Shown piece by piece: positions 17,358 through 27,381 of a stretch of 64,000 nucleotides of DNA. Each line of letters opens with the position of its first letter. Positions within the stretch are counted from its first letter, which is position 1. This DNA is from Amycolatopsis aidingensis (GTDB lineage Bacteria > Actinomycetota > Actinomycetes > Mycobacteriales > Pseudonocardiaceae). Below the pieces are notes generated by a model. That model was not told the DNA's origin. It did not search any database and was given only the letters and a program-made list of their open reading frames with translations. The DNA lies in NCBI RefSeq assembly GCF_018885265.1, contig NZ_CP076538.1, positions 3,508,001-3,572,000 on the forward strand. Reading direction: 5' to 3'. The translations under genes and the position numbers were made by a program.

Positions 17358-17392
17358 CGGGTGTCCCGGCCGGACGACGGCCGGGACACCCG
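17358..17392. terminator. Bidirectional hairpin terminator
   Basis: A perfect 15-bp inverted repeat (CGGGTGTCCCGGCCG / its complement) with a 5-nt loop GACGA. It lies 6 bp after the ribokinase stop and 8 bp from the stop of the convergent lipoprotein gene. No T-run follows, as usual in actinomycetes. Confidence 0.85.
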
Positions 17393-17400
17393 TGCCGGTG

Positions 17401-18117
17401 CTACCTGGTCTCCTTCCGGACCCGGTCGGCGAGCTCGGTCATCGACCGGATACCGGTCCACTGCCCTTCGAGCTCCTCGAAGCCGCCGAGCAACCTGCCG
17501 CCGTCCTCGAGCAGGATGCCCTGCACGTCCGCGGCCATCGCCCTGGCGCCAGCGGGCACACCCGGCAGGCCGGGCCGAATGCCCTCATCGGCCGGGTTCA
17601 GGAACAGCATGACCGGCGTGCCGGCCGGGATCGCCCGGTTCCAGTCCGCCAGGCTGAACTCCGGGGTACCCGCCGGATCGTTGTACCGCGGGCCCTGCCA
17701 TACCGACACATACACGTGGCCGTCGTTGATCGCCTCGGGTGAGGACGCCCGGAAGGTCTCGGTGACCCGTACCTTCAGCAGCACGAACAGCTCCGGCTGC
17801 TCGTCACCCTCCTGCAGCGGGATCTCCTCGCCCTGCAGGACCGTGTCGACCTTCCCGGCGGTGATCACCTCGTGCTTGCCCGTACGTACCAGGGCTTCCG
17901 GCGAAGGTGCCGGCACGAAGTCGTGGTGTCCCTGGCGCAGCACGGAAACGTCCACACCGGACTCCGCAGCCGCGGCGCCCGCGTCCGGGCTCCCTTCCGG
18001 TGCACCGCCACAGCCCGCAGCGAGTGCCGCGGCGACCAGGGCGGGAGCGATCAGCCGCAACCTCGGAGTCCACCGGCCGCGGTGAGATGAGTGATCCTGG
18101 GTCCGAATTCGCATCAT
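17401..18117 (-). CDS. Secreted lipoprotein of unknown function
   Basis: This 238-residue product has a basic head, a hydrophobic segment and the lipobox LAAGC with Cys36 as the lipidated residue, followed by a flexible Gly/Ala/Asp linker. The mature part (about 65-225) is a beta-rich domain with no motif I recognise. Two consecutive ATG codons are available; the outer one is used here. It lies 6 bp downstream of the secreted zincin gene on the same strand, so the two are probably co-transcribed and act together outside the membrane. Confidence 0.8.
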   Translation of the reverse strand: MMRIRTQDHSSHRGRWTPRLRLIAPALVAAALAAGCGGAPEGSPDAGAAAAESGVDVSVLRQGHHDFVPAPSPEALVRTGKHEVITAGKVDTVLQGEEIPLQEGDEQPELFVLLKVRVTETFRASSPEAINDGHVYVSVWQGPRYNDPAGTPEFSLADWNRAIPAGTPVMLFLNPADEGIRPGLPGVPAGARAMAADVQGILLEDGGRLLGGFEELEGQWTGIRSMTELADRVRKETR

Positions 18118-18123
18118 CGCTCC

Positions 18124-18747
18124 TCACCCGAACCAGCTGTTGATGTGGCCTCGGTGGTGCGCCGTCCAGGTCCGCGTCCAGGAGCTGCTGATCGTGCCGG
18201 TCCAGCCGGACCGCTGGCAGCTGTCGTTGTACGGGGACGGGTAGTGGTTCAGTCCGAGGGTGTGACCGAGTTCGTGGCAGGTCGTCTTGCGATACTGCCG
18301 GTTACGGTAGGTCGTGTTCGAGTAGTGCTCGCGCACCAGCGGCCCGTTGATCCTGGCCCGGTACCGGTCACACCGCCCGTTGGACCGCTTGACCATGCAG
18401 CGTGCGTCCCCGATCGCGCCACTGGAAAGGCGCCGCCCCTGCCACACCACATCGGTCTGCCCGACCCCGCTGGTGTCGCAGGAGGAATGGTAGGTGCGTT
18501 TCGCCTTGGTGTTGTTGTGCATGTAGACCATGGAGTTGTAGATCTGCGTGCGGATCTCGGTCCGCGGCCGGTAGGACGAGGAATAGCAGTAGTTGTGATT
18601 TCCCTTGTCCGGCCGGAAATTGCTGTTGAACGGCCAGGGGTCGGCTGCGGCCGGTGCCGCGGCGACCACCAGCGTCAGCGGCACGGCCACCATGGCCGCC
18701 ACGGCGGCGGCGATATGCCGCAGGTATCTCCTGCGTTGTGTTTTCAT
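18124..18747 (-). CDS. Secreted zinc metalloprotease-like protein (zincin motif)
   Basis: This 207-residue protein has a signal peptide (basic MKTQRRRYLRH, hydrophobic core, cleavage after APAAA near residue 35). The mature part holds HELGHTLGLNH at 158-168, a complete HExxHxxGxxH zinc site with three histidine ligands and a catalytic glutamate. Several cysteines (54, 90, 117, 126, 157 and one near 177) could form disulfides. It resembles small actinobacterial extracellular zincins rather than a large protease. No propeptide is evident. It is the first gene of a two-gene minus-strand unit with the lipoprotein, which may be an inhibitor or partner (inference). Confidence 0.75.
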   Translation of the reverse strand: MKTQRRRYLRHIAAAVAAMVAVPLTLVVAAAPAAADPWPFNSNFRPDKGNHNYCYSSSYRPRTEIRTQIYNSMVYMHNNTKAKRTYHSSCDTSGVGQTDVVWQGRRLSSGAIGDARCMVKRSNGRCDRYRARINGPLVREHYSNTTYRNRQYRKTTCHELGHTLGLNHYPSPYNDSCQRSGWTGTISSSWTRTWTAHHRGHINSWFG

Positions 18748-18968
18748 GCAATTCCCCAGTCATGCGTGCGAACGAACAGAACTATCTCTGTGTCGGTCAC
18801 CGATTACCGCACATTTCGGATGAAACGCCCCAGAGGAAGCGCAGTTTACTGCGACCCGTATCGGCCGGGCAGGGCCGAACGGGTGATGCACGGATCCGGC
18901 CCGGGTGCGCCCTGGCGGCGGCAGGCAGGCGCACTCGGGCCGGTGTCACCGAGCAGGCGGGCCCTGGA

Positions 18969-20564
18969 TCATCGCGGGGTGCGGAGGTCGTCGTTGCGCT
19001 CGATCTCGCCGGAACGGATCTTCGCGCGGTACTCCTTGAGCTCCCGCTTGACCACCGGCACCAGCACGTAGAGGCCGATGATGTTGAACAGCGCGAGGGA
19101 GAACAGCACGGCGTCCGCGAAGTCGATCACCGTGCCGACCGTCAGCACCGAGCCTGCGACCACGAACACCAGGAAGATCGCCTGGTAGACGCGCTCGCTG
19201 GTGCGGCTCTTGCCGAACAGGAAGGTCCACGCCTTCTGACCGTAGTAGCTCCAGGTGATGAGTGTGGACAGTGCGAAAAGGGCCACCGCAACGGCCAGCA
19301 CGTACGGGAACCAGGGCAGCACCGTGGCGAAGGACTCCGAGGTCACCGTCACCCCGTCCGGGGTGTCCCCGGCCTGCACGTAGGCCGACTTCGCGTCCTC
19401 CCAGAACTGGGTCTTGGCGATGATGATCGTCAGCGCGGTCATCGTGCAGACGATCACGGTGTCGATGAACGGCTCGAGCAGCGCGACCAGACCCTCGGTT
19501 ACCGGGTGCTTCGTCTTCACCGCCGAGTGCGCGATCGAGGCCGAGCCCAGGCCGGCCTCGTTGGAGAAGGCGGCTCGCTGGAAGCCGACGATCAGCGCGC
19601 CGATCGCGCCGCCGACCACACCGCTCGCGGTGAACGCCCCGGAGATGATCTCACCGAAGGCTGCGGGCACGTCGGTGATGTTGACCAGGATGACGATCAG
19701 GCACGCGGCGACGTAGATGACCGCCATGGTCGGCACCAGCCTGCTGGTCACCTTGCCGATGGACCTGATCCCGCCGACGATCACCACGCCGACCAGCGCG
19801 GCGAGCAGGACGCCGAACACCAGCGCCGCGCCGTCACTGCCGAGGAAACCGTCCGAGCCCCCGGTGACGTCCTTGAGCTGGGCGAAGGTCTGGTTCGCCT
19901 GGAACATGTTGCCGCCGGAAAGGGCGAAGAACAGGATCATGATCGCGGCGAGCACGGCCAGTACCCTGCCGACCGCCCTGCCGCCGTTGCCGAACCGCTC
20001 GGCCAGCCCCTTGGGCAGGTAGTGCATGGGCCCGCCGGAGACGGTGCCGTCGGCGTGGATCTCGCGGTACTTCACGCCGAGCGTGCATTCCACGAACTTG
20101 GTGCACATGCCCAGCAGGCCGGCAAGGATCATCCAGAAGGTGGCACCGGCGCCGCCGATGCTCACGGCGATACCGACACCCGCGATATTGCCGAGGCCGA
20201 CCGTCCCGGATACGGCGGAGCTGAGTGCCTGGAAGTGGGTGATCTCGCCCGGTTCGTCCTTCTTGCTGTACTTGCCCCGGACGATCTCGGTCGCCAGCTT
20301 GAACCCGCGGAACTGGATGAAGCCGAAGTACACCGAGAACACGGTCGCCGCGAGGACCAGCCAGGCCACGATCCATGGGAAGGTGATGCCGAAGACCGTG
20401 ATCTCGGCCATCACGACGCTGGACAGCCACTCCTGCAGCGGGGTGAAGGTCTCGTTGATCCAGCTCTCGATCGAGGCGAGGGTGCCGCCCTCGGCGGCCA
20501 GCACGTGTGTGCTGGAGTCCGGTGGCGCGCTCGTGGCCGCCAGCTCGATGGGAATCCTAGACAT
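18969..20564 (-). CDS. Alanine/glycine:cation (sodium) symporter family protein
   Basis: This 531-residue polytopic carrier of the AgcS family has the hallmarks SGTVGLGNIAGVGIAVSIGG near residue 120 and NEAGLGSASIAHSAVKTKHP near 345. About 11 membrane helices are visible and the C-terminus is charged. It imports alanine or glycine with sodium. I chose the ATG at 20562-20564 (MSRIPIE); the longer frame upstream is arginine/serine-rich without homology. The upstream sequence was inspected for a glycine riboswitch and none was recognised. It is probably monocistronic. Confidence 0.9.
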   Translation of the reverse strand: MSRIPIELAATSAPPDSSTHVLAAEGGTLASIESWINETFTPLQEWLSSVVMAEITVFGITFPWIVAWLVLAATVFSVYFGFIQFRGFKLATEIVRGKYSKKDEPGEITHFQALSSAVSGTVGLGNIAGVGIAVSIGGAGATFWMILAGLLGMCTKFVECTLGVKYREIHADGTVSGGPMHYLPKGLAERFGNGGRAVGRVLAVLAAIMILFFALSGGNMFQANQTFAQLKDVTGGSDGFLGSDGAALVFGVLLAALVGVVIVGGIRSIGKVTSRLVPTMAVIYVAACLIVILVNITDVPAAFGEIISGAFTASGVVGGAIGALIVGFQRAAFSNEAGLGSASIAHSAVKTKHPVTEGLVALLEPFIDTVIVCTMTALTIIIAKTQFWEDAKSAYVQAGDTPDGVTVTSESFATVLPWFPYVLAVAVALFALSTLITWSYYGQKAWTFLFGKSRTSERVYQAIFLVFVVAGSVLTVGTVIDFADAVLFSLALFNIIGLYVLVPVVKRELKEYRAKIRSGEIERNDDLRTPR

Positions 20565-21396
20565 GGTCCGGTAGTTCACCGAAAATTCGGCACGAGGACA
20601 AGACCTGGAGCGATCTTGGTCGAGGATGCCGGCCGGGATCGGTGGACCGGCACCGGCGTACGCCGGCGTGGACCAGTCCGCTACGGCCGTTCGGCCGACC
20701 GTGGCCTCCGCCGTGCGGCCGGGTGAGCGGATCTGATGCGTGGGTGTTCCCGGTGAGCTGGAACACATAGATTGACGAGTGAGTGCGCCATGCCGGCGCC
20801 GGTGACCGGTATGTCAACCCATCAATCTTGGTTATGCCCTCCGAATGGCTTGGATCGGACATCCGGGGGAGGGTCGGCCCGGGCGGGTGTGGCGCTCCGC
20901 GATGAGATCGGATTGACACGGCAAGCCGTCTCGTTCCACAAGATCATACACATAAGACAGTTCAAAGTGGACGCAGGAGTCATTTCGAGAACATTTGTCG
21001 ATCCGGTCCGAGTGTGTTTTTACTACTGGTCGGATATGGCGGACGATAAATTGCAGCAAAACCGCTCCATTGGCTCATGGGCGATTTTCTGGCGCCATTG
21101 TGAGTAGGCGATACCGCTGCCTCGGTGCCGGCCGGGTCGAGACGATACCGTGATCCAACCGAACTCGTGACGAGACCGCCAAGGTGAGCGTGTGCTGTGG
21201 AAACGCAGCGCGCACTGTTGGTCACGGAGCATGGACATCTCCGGCACAATGACCCGCACAATTACCGGCACAATGACCCGCAGCGCGATCAAAATGATGA
21301 TCGGATTGCACCATTCGGCAGAGTTTCGCCGAACCACCCCGGGGCGTAGCGTTGCCGCCGCAGTTACCGCTGCGGATTCCTGAAGAGGGGTGGAAC
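20565..21396. promoter_or_regulatory. Long non-coding regulatory interval between the symporter and the NRPS operon
   Basis: About 830 bp without a convincing gene. The stretch 20930-21330 is markedly less GC-rich than anything around it (runs such as GTGTTTTTACTACTGG and ATAAATTGCAGC). It contains a TTGACA at 20913, a dyad AGATTGA (20769-20775) / TCAATCT (20822-20828), and a tandem 12-bp repeat at 21243-21278. It should carry the divergent promoters of the symporter (minus) and mbtH-NRPS operon (plus). I could not place a confident -10 for either. Confidence 0.6.
21241..21282. repeat. Tandem 12-bp repeats upstream of the NRPS operon
   Basis: Two identical 18-bp copies of CCGGCACAATGACCCGCA (21241-21258 and 21265-21282) start 24 bp apart. 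Read finely, they are three head-to-tail 12-bp units with consensus (G/C)GCACAAT(G/T)ACC at 21243-21278. They end about 115 bp before the mbtH start. The arrangement suggests a multi-site operator for a regulator of the peptide cluster; no regulator gene lies in the immediate cluster. Confidence 0.7.
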
Positions 21397-21594
21397 ATGG
21401 ACGACACCTATCTGGTCGTGCTGAACGACGAGGAACAGTTCTCGATCTGGTTCGCCGACCGCGACCTCCCGGCAGGCTGGCGGGCTGAAGGCTTCAGCGG
21501 CACGCGCGCGGAGTGCCTGGCCCATATCGACGCGACGTGGACCGATATGCGCCCGCGCAGCGTCCGCGAGCACCTCACGGCACACAACGGGTAA
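21397..21594 (+). CDS. MbtH-like NRPS accessory protein
   Basis: This 65-residue protein belongs to the MbtH family, small chaperone-like partners that bind and activate adenylation domains. The signature is intact: NDEEQFSIW near residue 10, LPAGWRAEGFSG near 24, and WTDMRPRS near 48, with the conserved tryptophans. One oddity is IWFADRDLP where the family normally has IWPA (Pro to Phe). The ATG at 21397 has GAGGGG 7 nt upstream. It is the first gene of the NRPS operon, about 80 bp before the first synthetase. Confidence 0.95.
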   Translation: MDDTYLVVLNDEEQFSIWFADRDLPAGWRAEGFSGTRAECLAHIDATWTDMRPRSVREHLTAHNG

Positions 21595-21675
21595 CCGCCC
21601 CACCGCCCCTGCCGATGTGCGTGACCGCTGGTCATGCGCCCGCTCGGTCACCCGAGATGCCGACGAGGAGGTCAC

Positions 21676-24600
21676 GTGACCGCGGTACCCGCATTGCCCC
21701 TCCAGCGTGGAATGATCGCCGCCGGGCTGGCCGACCCGGCCGCGGGGACCGATGTCATCCAGTGCGTCCTGCACTTCCCGCGAGGAACCGACACCGCCGC
21801 CTATATCGCCGCATGGCGCGCCGCCGTCGAGCGGCATCCGGTGCTGCGCACCAGGTTCCGCTGGGAACCCGACGGCGGGGCCCGGCAGTGGGCAGGCCCG
21901 GCGGCCGATGTCCCGATGCTCTCCGGTCCGTCCGATGTGGATCTGGCGGACTTCCTCGCCGAGGACCGGCGGGCCGGGGTCGATCCGGTCGGTGGTTCCG
22001 CGCTGCGGGTGACCACGCTGAGTACCGTGTCCGGCCCGGTGGTCGTGGCGACCTTCCACCACGCGATCCTCGACGGACGTTCGCTGGCGATGCTCCTGGC
22101 GGAGATCGACGACCATTGCGCGGGCGAGGTGGACTTCCCGCCCCGGCCCGACTTCCACGACTACGTCCGCTGGTACACCGAGCGGTCCTCGGACCCGGCC
22201 ACCGAGGACGAGCGCCGGTTCTGGGCCGGGGAGCTGGCCGGTGCGCCCCCGGCCGGGCCGCTGCCGCTGGAGTCGCCCGGCGCGGCGACCCCGTGGATGC
22301 GGGTGGCCGAAACCGAGCTGTCCACGGCCGAGACCGCCGCACTACGCGGGCTCGCCGAGGACGCAGGGGTCACGGTGAACACCGCGGTGCTGGCGGCCTG
22401 GGGCCTGCTGCTGGCCACGCACTCCGGCGAGGACGGCGCGGTCTTCGGGGTGACCCGCTCGGCGCGCTACGGCAGCGTGCCGGGAGCGGATGAAATGGTC
22501 GGCCTGCTGCTGGCGACCACCCCGCTGCACCTGCCGGTGCCAAGGGACGCCACCGTGGCCGACTGGCTGCGCACGGTGCGGGCCCGGTCGGTGGCCTGCC
22601 GGGATCACCAGCTGTGCCCGCAGCCCGCGATCGCGGCCGCCGCCGGGCGCGGCGGTGATACGCCGTTGTTCCGCAGCCTGGTGCTGTTCGAGCGCAAGGA
22701 ACTGGACACGATCCTGGCGGACCGGCCAGGCAACCCGTTCCCTGGCCGCCGGGTGCGGATCCTGCGCAGCCCCGGCTACCCGCTGACCCTCTACGCCTTC
22801 GCCGAGCCGAAGCTGAGCCTGCGCCTGATCCACGACACCACCCGGTTCCCGGACTGGGCCCCGGACCTGCTGCTGGGCCAGGTGCGGGAGATCCTCACCG
22901 GCTTCGCCGAGCACCACGGGCGGCTCGTGCGCGAGCTACTGGAGCCGCGCGGCGCTGAGCGGGTCCGGATGCTGGAGAAGTGGAACGACACCACCGTGGA
23001 CTATCCGGCGGGGGCGAGCGTGCCGGACCTGTTCGCCGAGCGGGTCCGGCACGCCCCGCGGGCCGACGCGGTGTTCGACGGCAGCCGCTGGATCAGCTAT
23101 GCCGAACTGGACGGACGCAGCGACCGGGTGGCCCGCGCGTTGCGGGCCAGGGGAGTGCGGGCCGACCAACCGGTCGGGCTGGCGCTGCCGCGCGGCGCGG
23201 ACCTGGTCACGGCGATGCTCGGCGTGCTGAAGGCGGGCGCGGCCTACCTTCCGCTCGACCCGGCCAACCCGGCTGCGCGCGAAGCGGTGACGCTGCGCGA
23301 GTCCGGGACCGGGCTGGTGATCGGTGACCGCCTGGTGCACGGGGTGCACACCGTGCCGCTCGCCGACCTGCTGTCCGAAGCGGACTCCGGCGAAACGGTG
23401 CTCCCGGCCCGGCCGCACCCGCTTTCGGTGGCCTACCTGAACTACACCTCCGGATCCACCGGAAGACCGAAGGGCGTCGCCGTGCCGCACCGCGGCGTCG
23501 TGCGGCTGGTGAGCGGGCCCAACTTCGCCCGCTTCGGCCCCGGACAGACCTTCCTGCACCTTTCGGCCACCGCCTTCGACCTGACCACCCTGGAGGTATG
23601 GGGCGCGCTGCTTACCGGTGGCCGGGTGGTACCCGCCCCCGAGGGGCCGCTGGACCCGGCCGCGCTCGCCGCGCTGCTGCGCGAGCACCAGGTCAGCGTG
23701 CTGTGGCTGACCGCGGGCCTGTTCCACCAGCTCGTCGCGCATGACCCCGGGATGCTCGCCGGAGTGGAGCAGCTGCTCGCCGGTGGCGACGTGCTGGCAC
23801 CCGGCGCGGTGAACACCGCGCTGCGGGTACGCGGCAAACCGGTGATCAACGGCTACGGTCCCACCGAGAACACCACCTTCACCGCCTGCCACCCGGTGCG
23901 TGAACCGGTCGGGGCGACCGTGCCGATCGGCAGGCCGGTGCAGCGCTCATCGGTGTTCGTGCTGGACGAGCGGATGCGCCCGGTCCCGGCGGGGGTGACC
24001 GGCGAGCTGTACACCGGTGGTGACGGGCTGGCCCGCGGCTACTGGGGGCAGCCCGCGCTCACCGCGGCCAGGTTCGTTCCCGATCCGTTCGGGCCGCCGG
24101 GTTCGCGGCTGTACCGCACCGGGGACCTGGCCCGCTGGCGGCCGGACGGGGTGCTGGAGTTCGCGGGCCGGGCCGACCAGCAGGTCAAGATCCGCGGCTT
24201 CCTTGTGGAGCCCGCGGAGGTGGAGGCCGTGCTGCGGGCGCACCCTACCGTCGCCGACGCGGCGGTGCTGGTGGACGGTGCCGGCGAGGGCAGGCACCTG
24301 GTGGCCTGCGTGGTGCCCGCTGCCGGGTTCGACCCGGCGGCCATGCGTGAGTACCTCGCCACCCGGCTGCCCCCGTACCTGTGCCCGGCGCGCTACCCGA
24401 CGCTGGCGGAGCTTCCGCTCAACCGCAGCGGAAAGATCGACCGCACCGCGCTGCTGGCCGCGGCGGCACCGGCGGCGGGCACCGGAACCGGCCCGGCCAC
24501 CCCCACCCAGCAGCGGCTGGCCGCCATCTGGGCCACGCTGCTGCCCGGCGGCGAGTTCGGCACGGACGACGACTTCTTCACCAGCGGCGGCAACTCGCTG

Positions 24601-27381
24601 CTGGCCGTGCGCCTTGGCTTCCGGATCAACGAGGAGTTCGACGTGGACCTCCCCATTGCCGAGGTGCACCGGAGAAGGACCCTCGCGGCGCTCGCCGAGG
24701 CGGTCGACGCGCGCACCACCGGGGCCGGGCGCACCGCGCCGCGGCCCGGCATCACCCGCCGCGATCGCTCCGCCTTCCGGGTCCCGGCAGCACGGCCCGC
24801 CACGTCCACACCGGAGCACCTCGTGGTTCCCGGCGGTGGCGACTGGGGCGCCTGGCGGTGGATCGAGCTGCGCGGCACCGGGTTCGGCGTCGAACCGTTG
24901 CTGGCCATCGCGGCTCCGGAGGCCGCCCGCTCCGCCGAGGCGCTGCTGGCCGCCGAGGACGCGGTCGGCGAGACCCGCTGGGCTGCGTTCCACGCGCTGC
25001 GCGCCGAGGAGGACCGGGCCGAGGGCGAGCAGCGGTCCCTGCTGCGCCGGATGAGCAGGCTGATCCGGAAGGGCCGGTTCGCGGAGGTCCGCGCCGCGGT
25101 GGACGGCGCCGTGCGGGGCGAGGCGCTGGCGGCACTGGACGCGGCGCTGGCCGCAGGCCGCACGCGGGAGGCCGCCGCCGCCCGCTACGCCGCCGACTAC
25201 GACACCGCCCGCACCCGTTCGGCCGCCGTGCTGCGCGAGATCAGCGGCGACCCGAAATTCCGCGAGGCGGTGGCCTGGCAGAACCCGCGCGCACTGCGCA
25301 CCGCGGTGGACGCGCTGCATCAGGCCCTGTCCGGGCAGCGCCCGGCGAACCGCAATGTGGACTACCGGCGCTGGGAGCACACCGTGGTGAGCTACCTGCA
25401 GCGTTACTGTGCCAAGAACGACACCATCGGCTTCTTCGGGCCGGTCGGCTGGGCCAGGGTCACCGAGCACGCTGCGGAGCCGCTGACCGCGAAGCCGGGC
25501 GCGGGGTTGCTGGCCGCCCGTACCACCTACCTGGAGAACTGGGCGGTCCAGGAACTCGCCGAAACCCTGACCACCGACGCGGTGCGGCCGTGGGCGGTGC
25601 CGAGGCTGCTGCCGTTCGTCGCCGTGGTCGGTACCCGGCTGCACGTCCCGCTGACCGAGCCGATCCCGATCGAGGAGGCCGAAGCCGCCGTACTGGCCGC
25701 CTGTGACGGCGTGCGGTCGGCGCGCGAGCTGGCCGCGGCACTGGTCGATGTGGGCACGGTCCCGGACGCGGCCACCGTGTACGCGATCCTCGAGCGCTAT
25801 CACAACCAGCGGCGGATCGCCTGGACGATGGAGGTCCCGCCGGCCGCCCTGGTCCCCGAGGACTCCCTGCGTGCCCAGATCGCGGCCATCGGCGACCCGG
25901 CGGTACGCGAGCCCGCCGCGGCGGCCCTGGCCGAGGTGGAACGCGGCCGGGACGCGGTGGCCGCCGCCGTCGGCGACCCGGACGCGCTGGTGACGGCGAT
26001 CTCCGGCCTGCAGGAGCGGTTCACCGAGCTCACCGGGGCCGAAGCCACCCGCCGCCCCGGGGTGTTCTACGCGGGCCGCACCGTGGTGCACGAGGAGTGC
26101 CGCCGCGACCTCGAGGTCACCGTCTCGCCCGCGCTGCTGGACACGCTGTGGCCCCCGCTGTCGGTGGTGCTGGAAGCGGCCCGCTGGTACACGGCGGCGG
26201 GAGCGGCCCTGTACCGCAGGGCGCTGCACGACATCTACCGCGAGCGGGCCGCCGCGACCGGGCAGGACGCGCTGCGGCTGGCCGACTTCTGGTTGTGGGC
26301 CAACGACACCATCTTCCGGCTCGACCACCGGGTGATCGAGCGGCTGGTGCGGACGCTGCAGGAACGGTGGGCGGCCGCGCTGGGCGGGGACCTCGGCGTG
26401 CACCGGGTGGCCGAGGTACGGGACCGGGTGCTGCGCGCCTTCGCCACCGCGCGGCCGGGGTGGCCCGCCGCCGTGCAGCACAGCCCGGACCTGATGATCG
26501 CCGCCAGGGACGCCGATGCCATCCGCGCCGGGGACTTCCAGTGGGTGCTCGGCGAGATGCACCCCGGGCTCAACTCGATGCGCTCGGCGCTGTTCGTCTC
26601 CCAGCACCCCAGCCCAGCGGACCTGCACGCGGCGATGGCAGCCGACCTCGGCGGGCCAAGGGTGGTACTGGCGACCACCAGGGCCGAGAGCGGAACCCCG
26701 CAGCGCCTTGCCGACGCACTGGTGTCCCCACAGGACATCGTCATCCAGTTCGGGCACGACGCGTGCGGCCCGAGGAACGCGAACACGGTGCCGGTCGGCG
26801 CATGCGAGGTGGTCGAGCGGGGTGGGCGGCTGGTGGCCCGCACCCGCGACGGGCGCCGCGAGCTGGAGATCGTCGAGCTGCTCAGTGAGCAGATCATGGC
26901 CCAGCTGGTGCAGAACTTCCGGCTGCTGCCCGCCGGGGAGCACACCCCACGGGTGACCCTGGACCGGCTGGTGGTGGCCCGCGAGACCTGGCGGCTGAGC
27001 ACCGGCCAGTGCCGGTTCGCCTTCGCCGCCGATGAGCCGGAACGGTTCCTCGCCGCGCAGGCGTGGCGGCGCGAGCACGGGATCTGCCGGTTTGTCTTCG
27101 CCAAGAGCCCGGTGGAGCACAAACCGTTCTATGTGGACCTGGAAAGCCAGCCGTCGGTGGAGCTGTTCGCGCACGCGGTGCGCGTGCTGGAGCGCGAGCT
27201 GCCCGAGGGGCGGATGAGCGTCAGCGAGATGCTGCCAGGGCCCGAAGAGCTCTGGCTCACCGACGCCGCGGGCGCCCGGTACACCGCCGAGTTCCGGGTG
27301 GTCGCCGTCGATCGCCGCGGCAGGCAGGAAACAGCCATGGGGGAGCAGCGCGGGGGCCCGCGAGAAGGAGGAGCACGGTGA
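21676..27381 (+). CDS. NRPS module fused to a LanB-like (lantibiotic dehydratase N-domain) region: C-A-PCP-LanB
   Basis: This 1901-residue protein starts with a condensation domain (1-430; FHHAILDG motif), then an adenylation domain (about 436-930; [11 protein letters not shown] near 590, GYGPTEN near 727, NRSGKIDR near 916) and a carrier domain (GGNS, phosphopantetheine Ser974). Residues about 1045-1895 look like the glutamylation domain of class I lantibiotic dehydratases: [11 protein letters not shown] at 1060, [21 protein letters not shown] near 1240, and the distal [11 protein letters not shown] near 1762 and [15 protein letters not shown] near 1817. No SpaB_C-type elimination domain follows. 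The hand-read specificity code (roughly DLLWLGGTFK) is closest to valine codes. The GTG at 21676 has AGGAGGT 3 nt upstream. The stop overlaps the next GTG. Confidence 0.88.
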   Translation: MTAVPALPLQRGMIAAGLADPAAGTDVIQCVLHFPRGTDTAAYIAAWRAAVERHPVLRTRFRWEPDGGARQWAGPAADVPMLSGPSDVDLADFLAEDRRAGVDPVGGSALRVTTLSTVSGPVVVATFHHAILDGRSLAMLLAEIDDHCAGEVDFPPRPDFHDYVRWYTERSSDPATEDERRFWAGELAGAPPAGPLPLESPGAATPWMRVAETELSTAETAALRGLAEDAGVTVNTAVLAAWGLLLATHSGEDGAVFGVTRSARYGSVPGADEMVGLLLATTPLHLPVPRDATVADWLRTVRARSVACRDHQLCPQPAIAAAAGRGGDTPLFRSLVLFERKELDTILADRPGNPFPGRRVRILRSPGYPLTLYAFAEPKLSLRLIHDTTRFPDWAPDLLLGQVREILTGFAEHHGRLVRELLEPRGAERVRMLEKWNDTTVDYPAGASVPDLFAERVRHAPRADAVFDGSRWISYAELDGRSDRVARALRARGVRADQPVGLALPRGADLVTAMLGVLKAGAAYLPLDPANPAAREAVTLRESGTGLVIGDRLVHGVHTVPLADLLSEADSGETVLPARPHPLSVAYLNYTSGSTGRPKGVAVPHRGVVRLVSGPNFARFGPGQTFLHLSATAFDLTTLEVWGALLTGGRVVPAPEGPLDPAALAALLREHQVSVLWLTAGLFHQLVAHDPGMLAGVEQLLAGGDVLAPGAVNTALRVRGKPVINGYGPTENTTFTACHPVREPVGATVPIGRPVQRSSVFVLDERMRPVPAGVTGELYTGGDGLARGYWGQPALTAARFVPDPFGPPGSRLYRTGDLARWRPDGVLEFAGRADQQVKIRGFLVEPAEVEAVLRAHPTVADAAVLVDGAGEGRHLVACVVPAAGFDPAAMREYLATRLPPYLCPARYPTLAELPLNRSGKIDRTALLAAAAPAAGTGTGPATPTQQRLAAIWATLLPGGEFGTDDDFFTSGGNSLLAVRLGFRINEEFDVDLPIAEVHRRRTLAALAEAVDARTTGAGRTAPRPGITRRDRSAFRVPAARPATSTPEHLVVPGGGDWGAWRWIELRGTGFGVEPLLAIAAPEAARSAEALLAAEDAVGETRWAAFHALRAEEDRAEGEQRSLLRRMSRLIRKGRFAEVRAAVDGAVRGEALAALDAALAAGRTREAAAARYAADYDTARTRSAAVLREISGDPKFREAVAWQNPRALRTAVDALHQALSGQRPANRNVDYRRWEHTVVSYLQRYCAKNDTIGFFGPVGWARVTEHAAEPLTAKPGAGLLAARTTYLENWAVQELAETLTTDAVRPWAVPRLLPFVAVVGTRLHVPLTEPIPIEEAEAAVLAACDGVRSARELAAALVDVGTVPDAATVYAILERYHNQRRIAWTMEVPPAALVPEDSLRAQIAAIGDPAVREPAAAALAEVERGRDAVAAAVGDPDALVTAISGLQERFTELTGAEATRRPGVFYAGRTVVHEECRRDLEVTVSPALLDTLWPPLSVVLEAARWYTAAGAALYRRALHDIYRERAAATGQDALRLADFWLWANDTIFRLDHRVIERLVRTLQERWAAALGGDLGVHRVAEVRDRVLRAFATARPGWPAAVQHSPDLMIAARDADAIRAGDFQWVLGEMHPGLNSMRSALFVSQHPSPADLHAAMAADLGGPRVVLATTRAESGTPQRLADALVSPQDIVIQFGHDACGPRNANTVPVGACEVVERGGRLVARTRDGRRELEIVELLSEQIMAQLVQNFRLLPAGEHTPRVTLDRLVVARETWRLSTGQCRFAFAADEPERFLAAQAWRREHGICRFVFAKSPVEHKPFYVDLESQPSVELFAHAVRVLERELPEGRMSVSEMLPGPEELWLTDAAGARYTAEFRVVAVDRRGRQETAMGEQRGGPREGGAR

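Noticed and set aside
20700..20830. Glycine riboswitch before the alanine/glycine symporter
   Set aside because: The conserved riboswitch core was not found on the minus strand; only a dyad AGATTGA/TCAATCT was seen.
20772..21107. A 111-codon plus-strand frame in the regulatory interval
   Set aside because: No ribosome site, no family resemblance, and it covers a compositionally non-coding AT-rich stretch.
21241..21282. CRISPR array or plasmid-type iterons
   Set aside because: Only three short contiguous units without spacers, and no cas or replication gene nearby.
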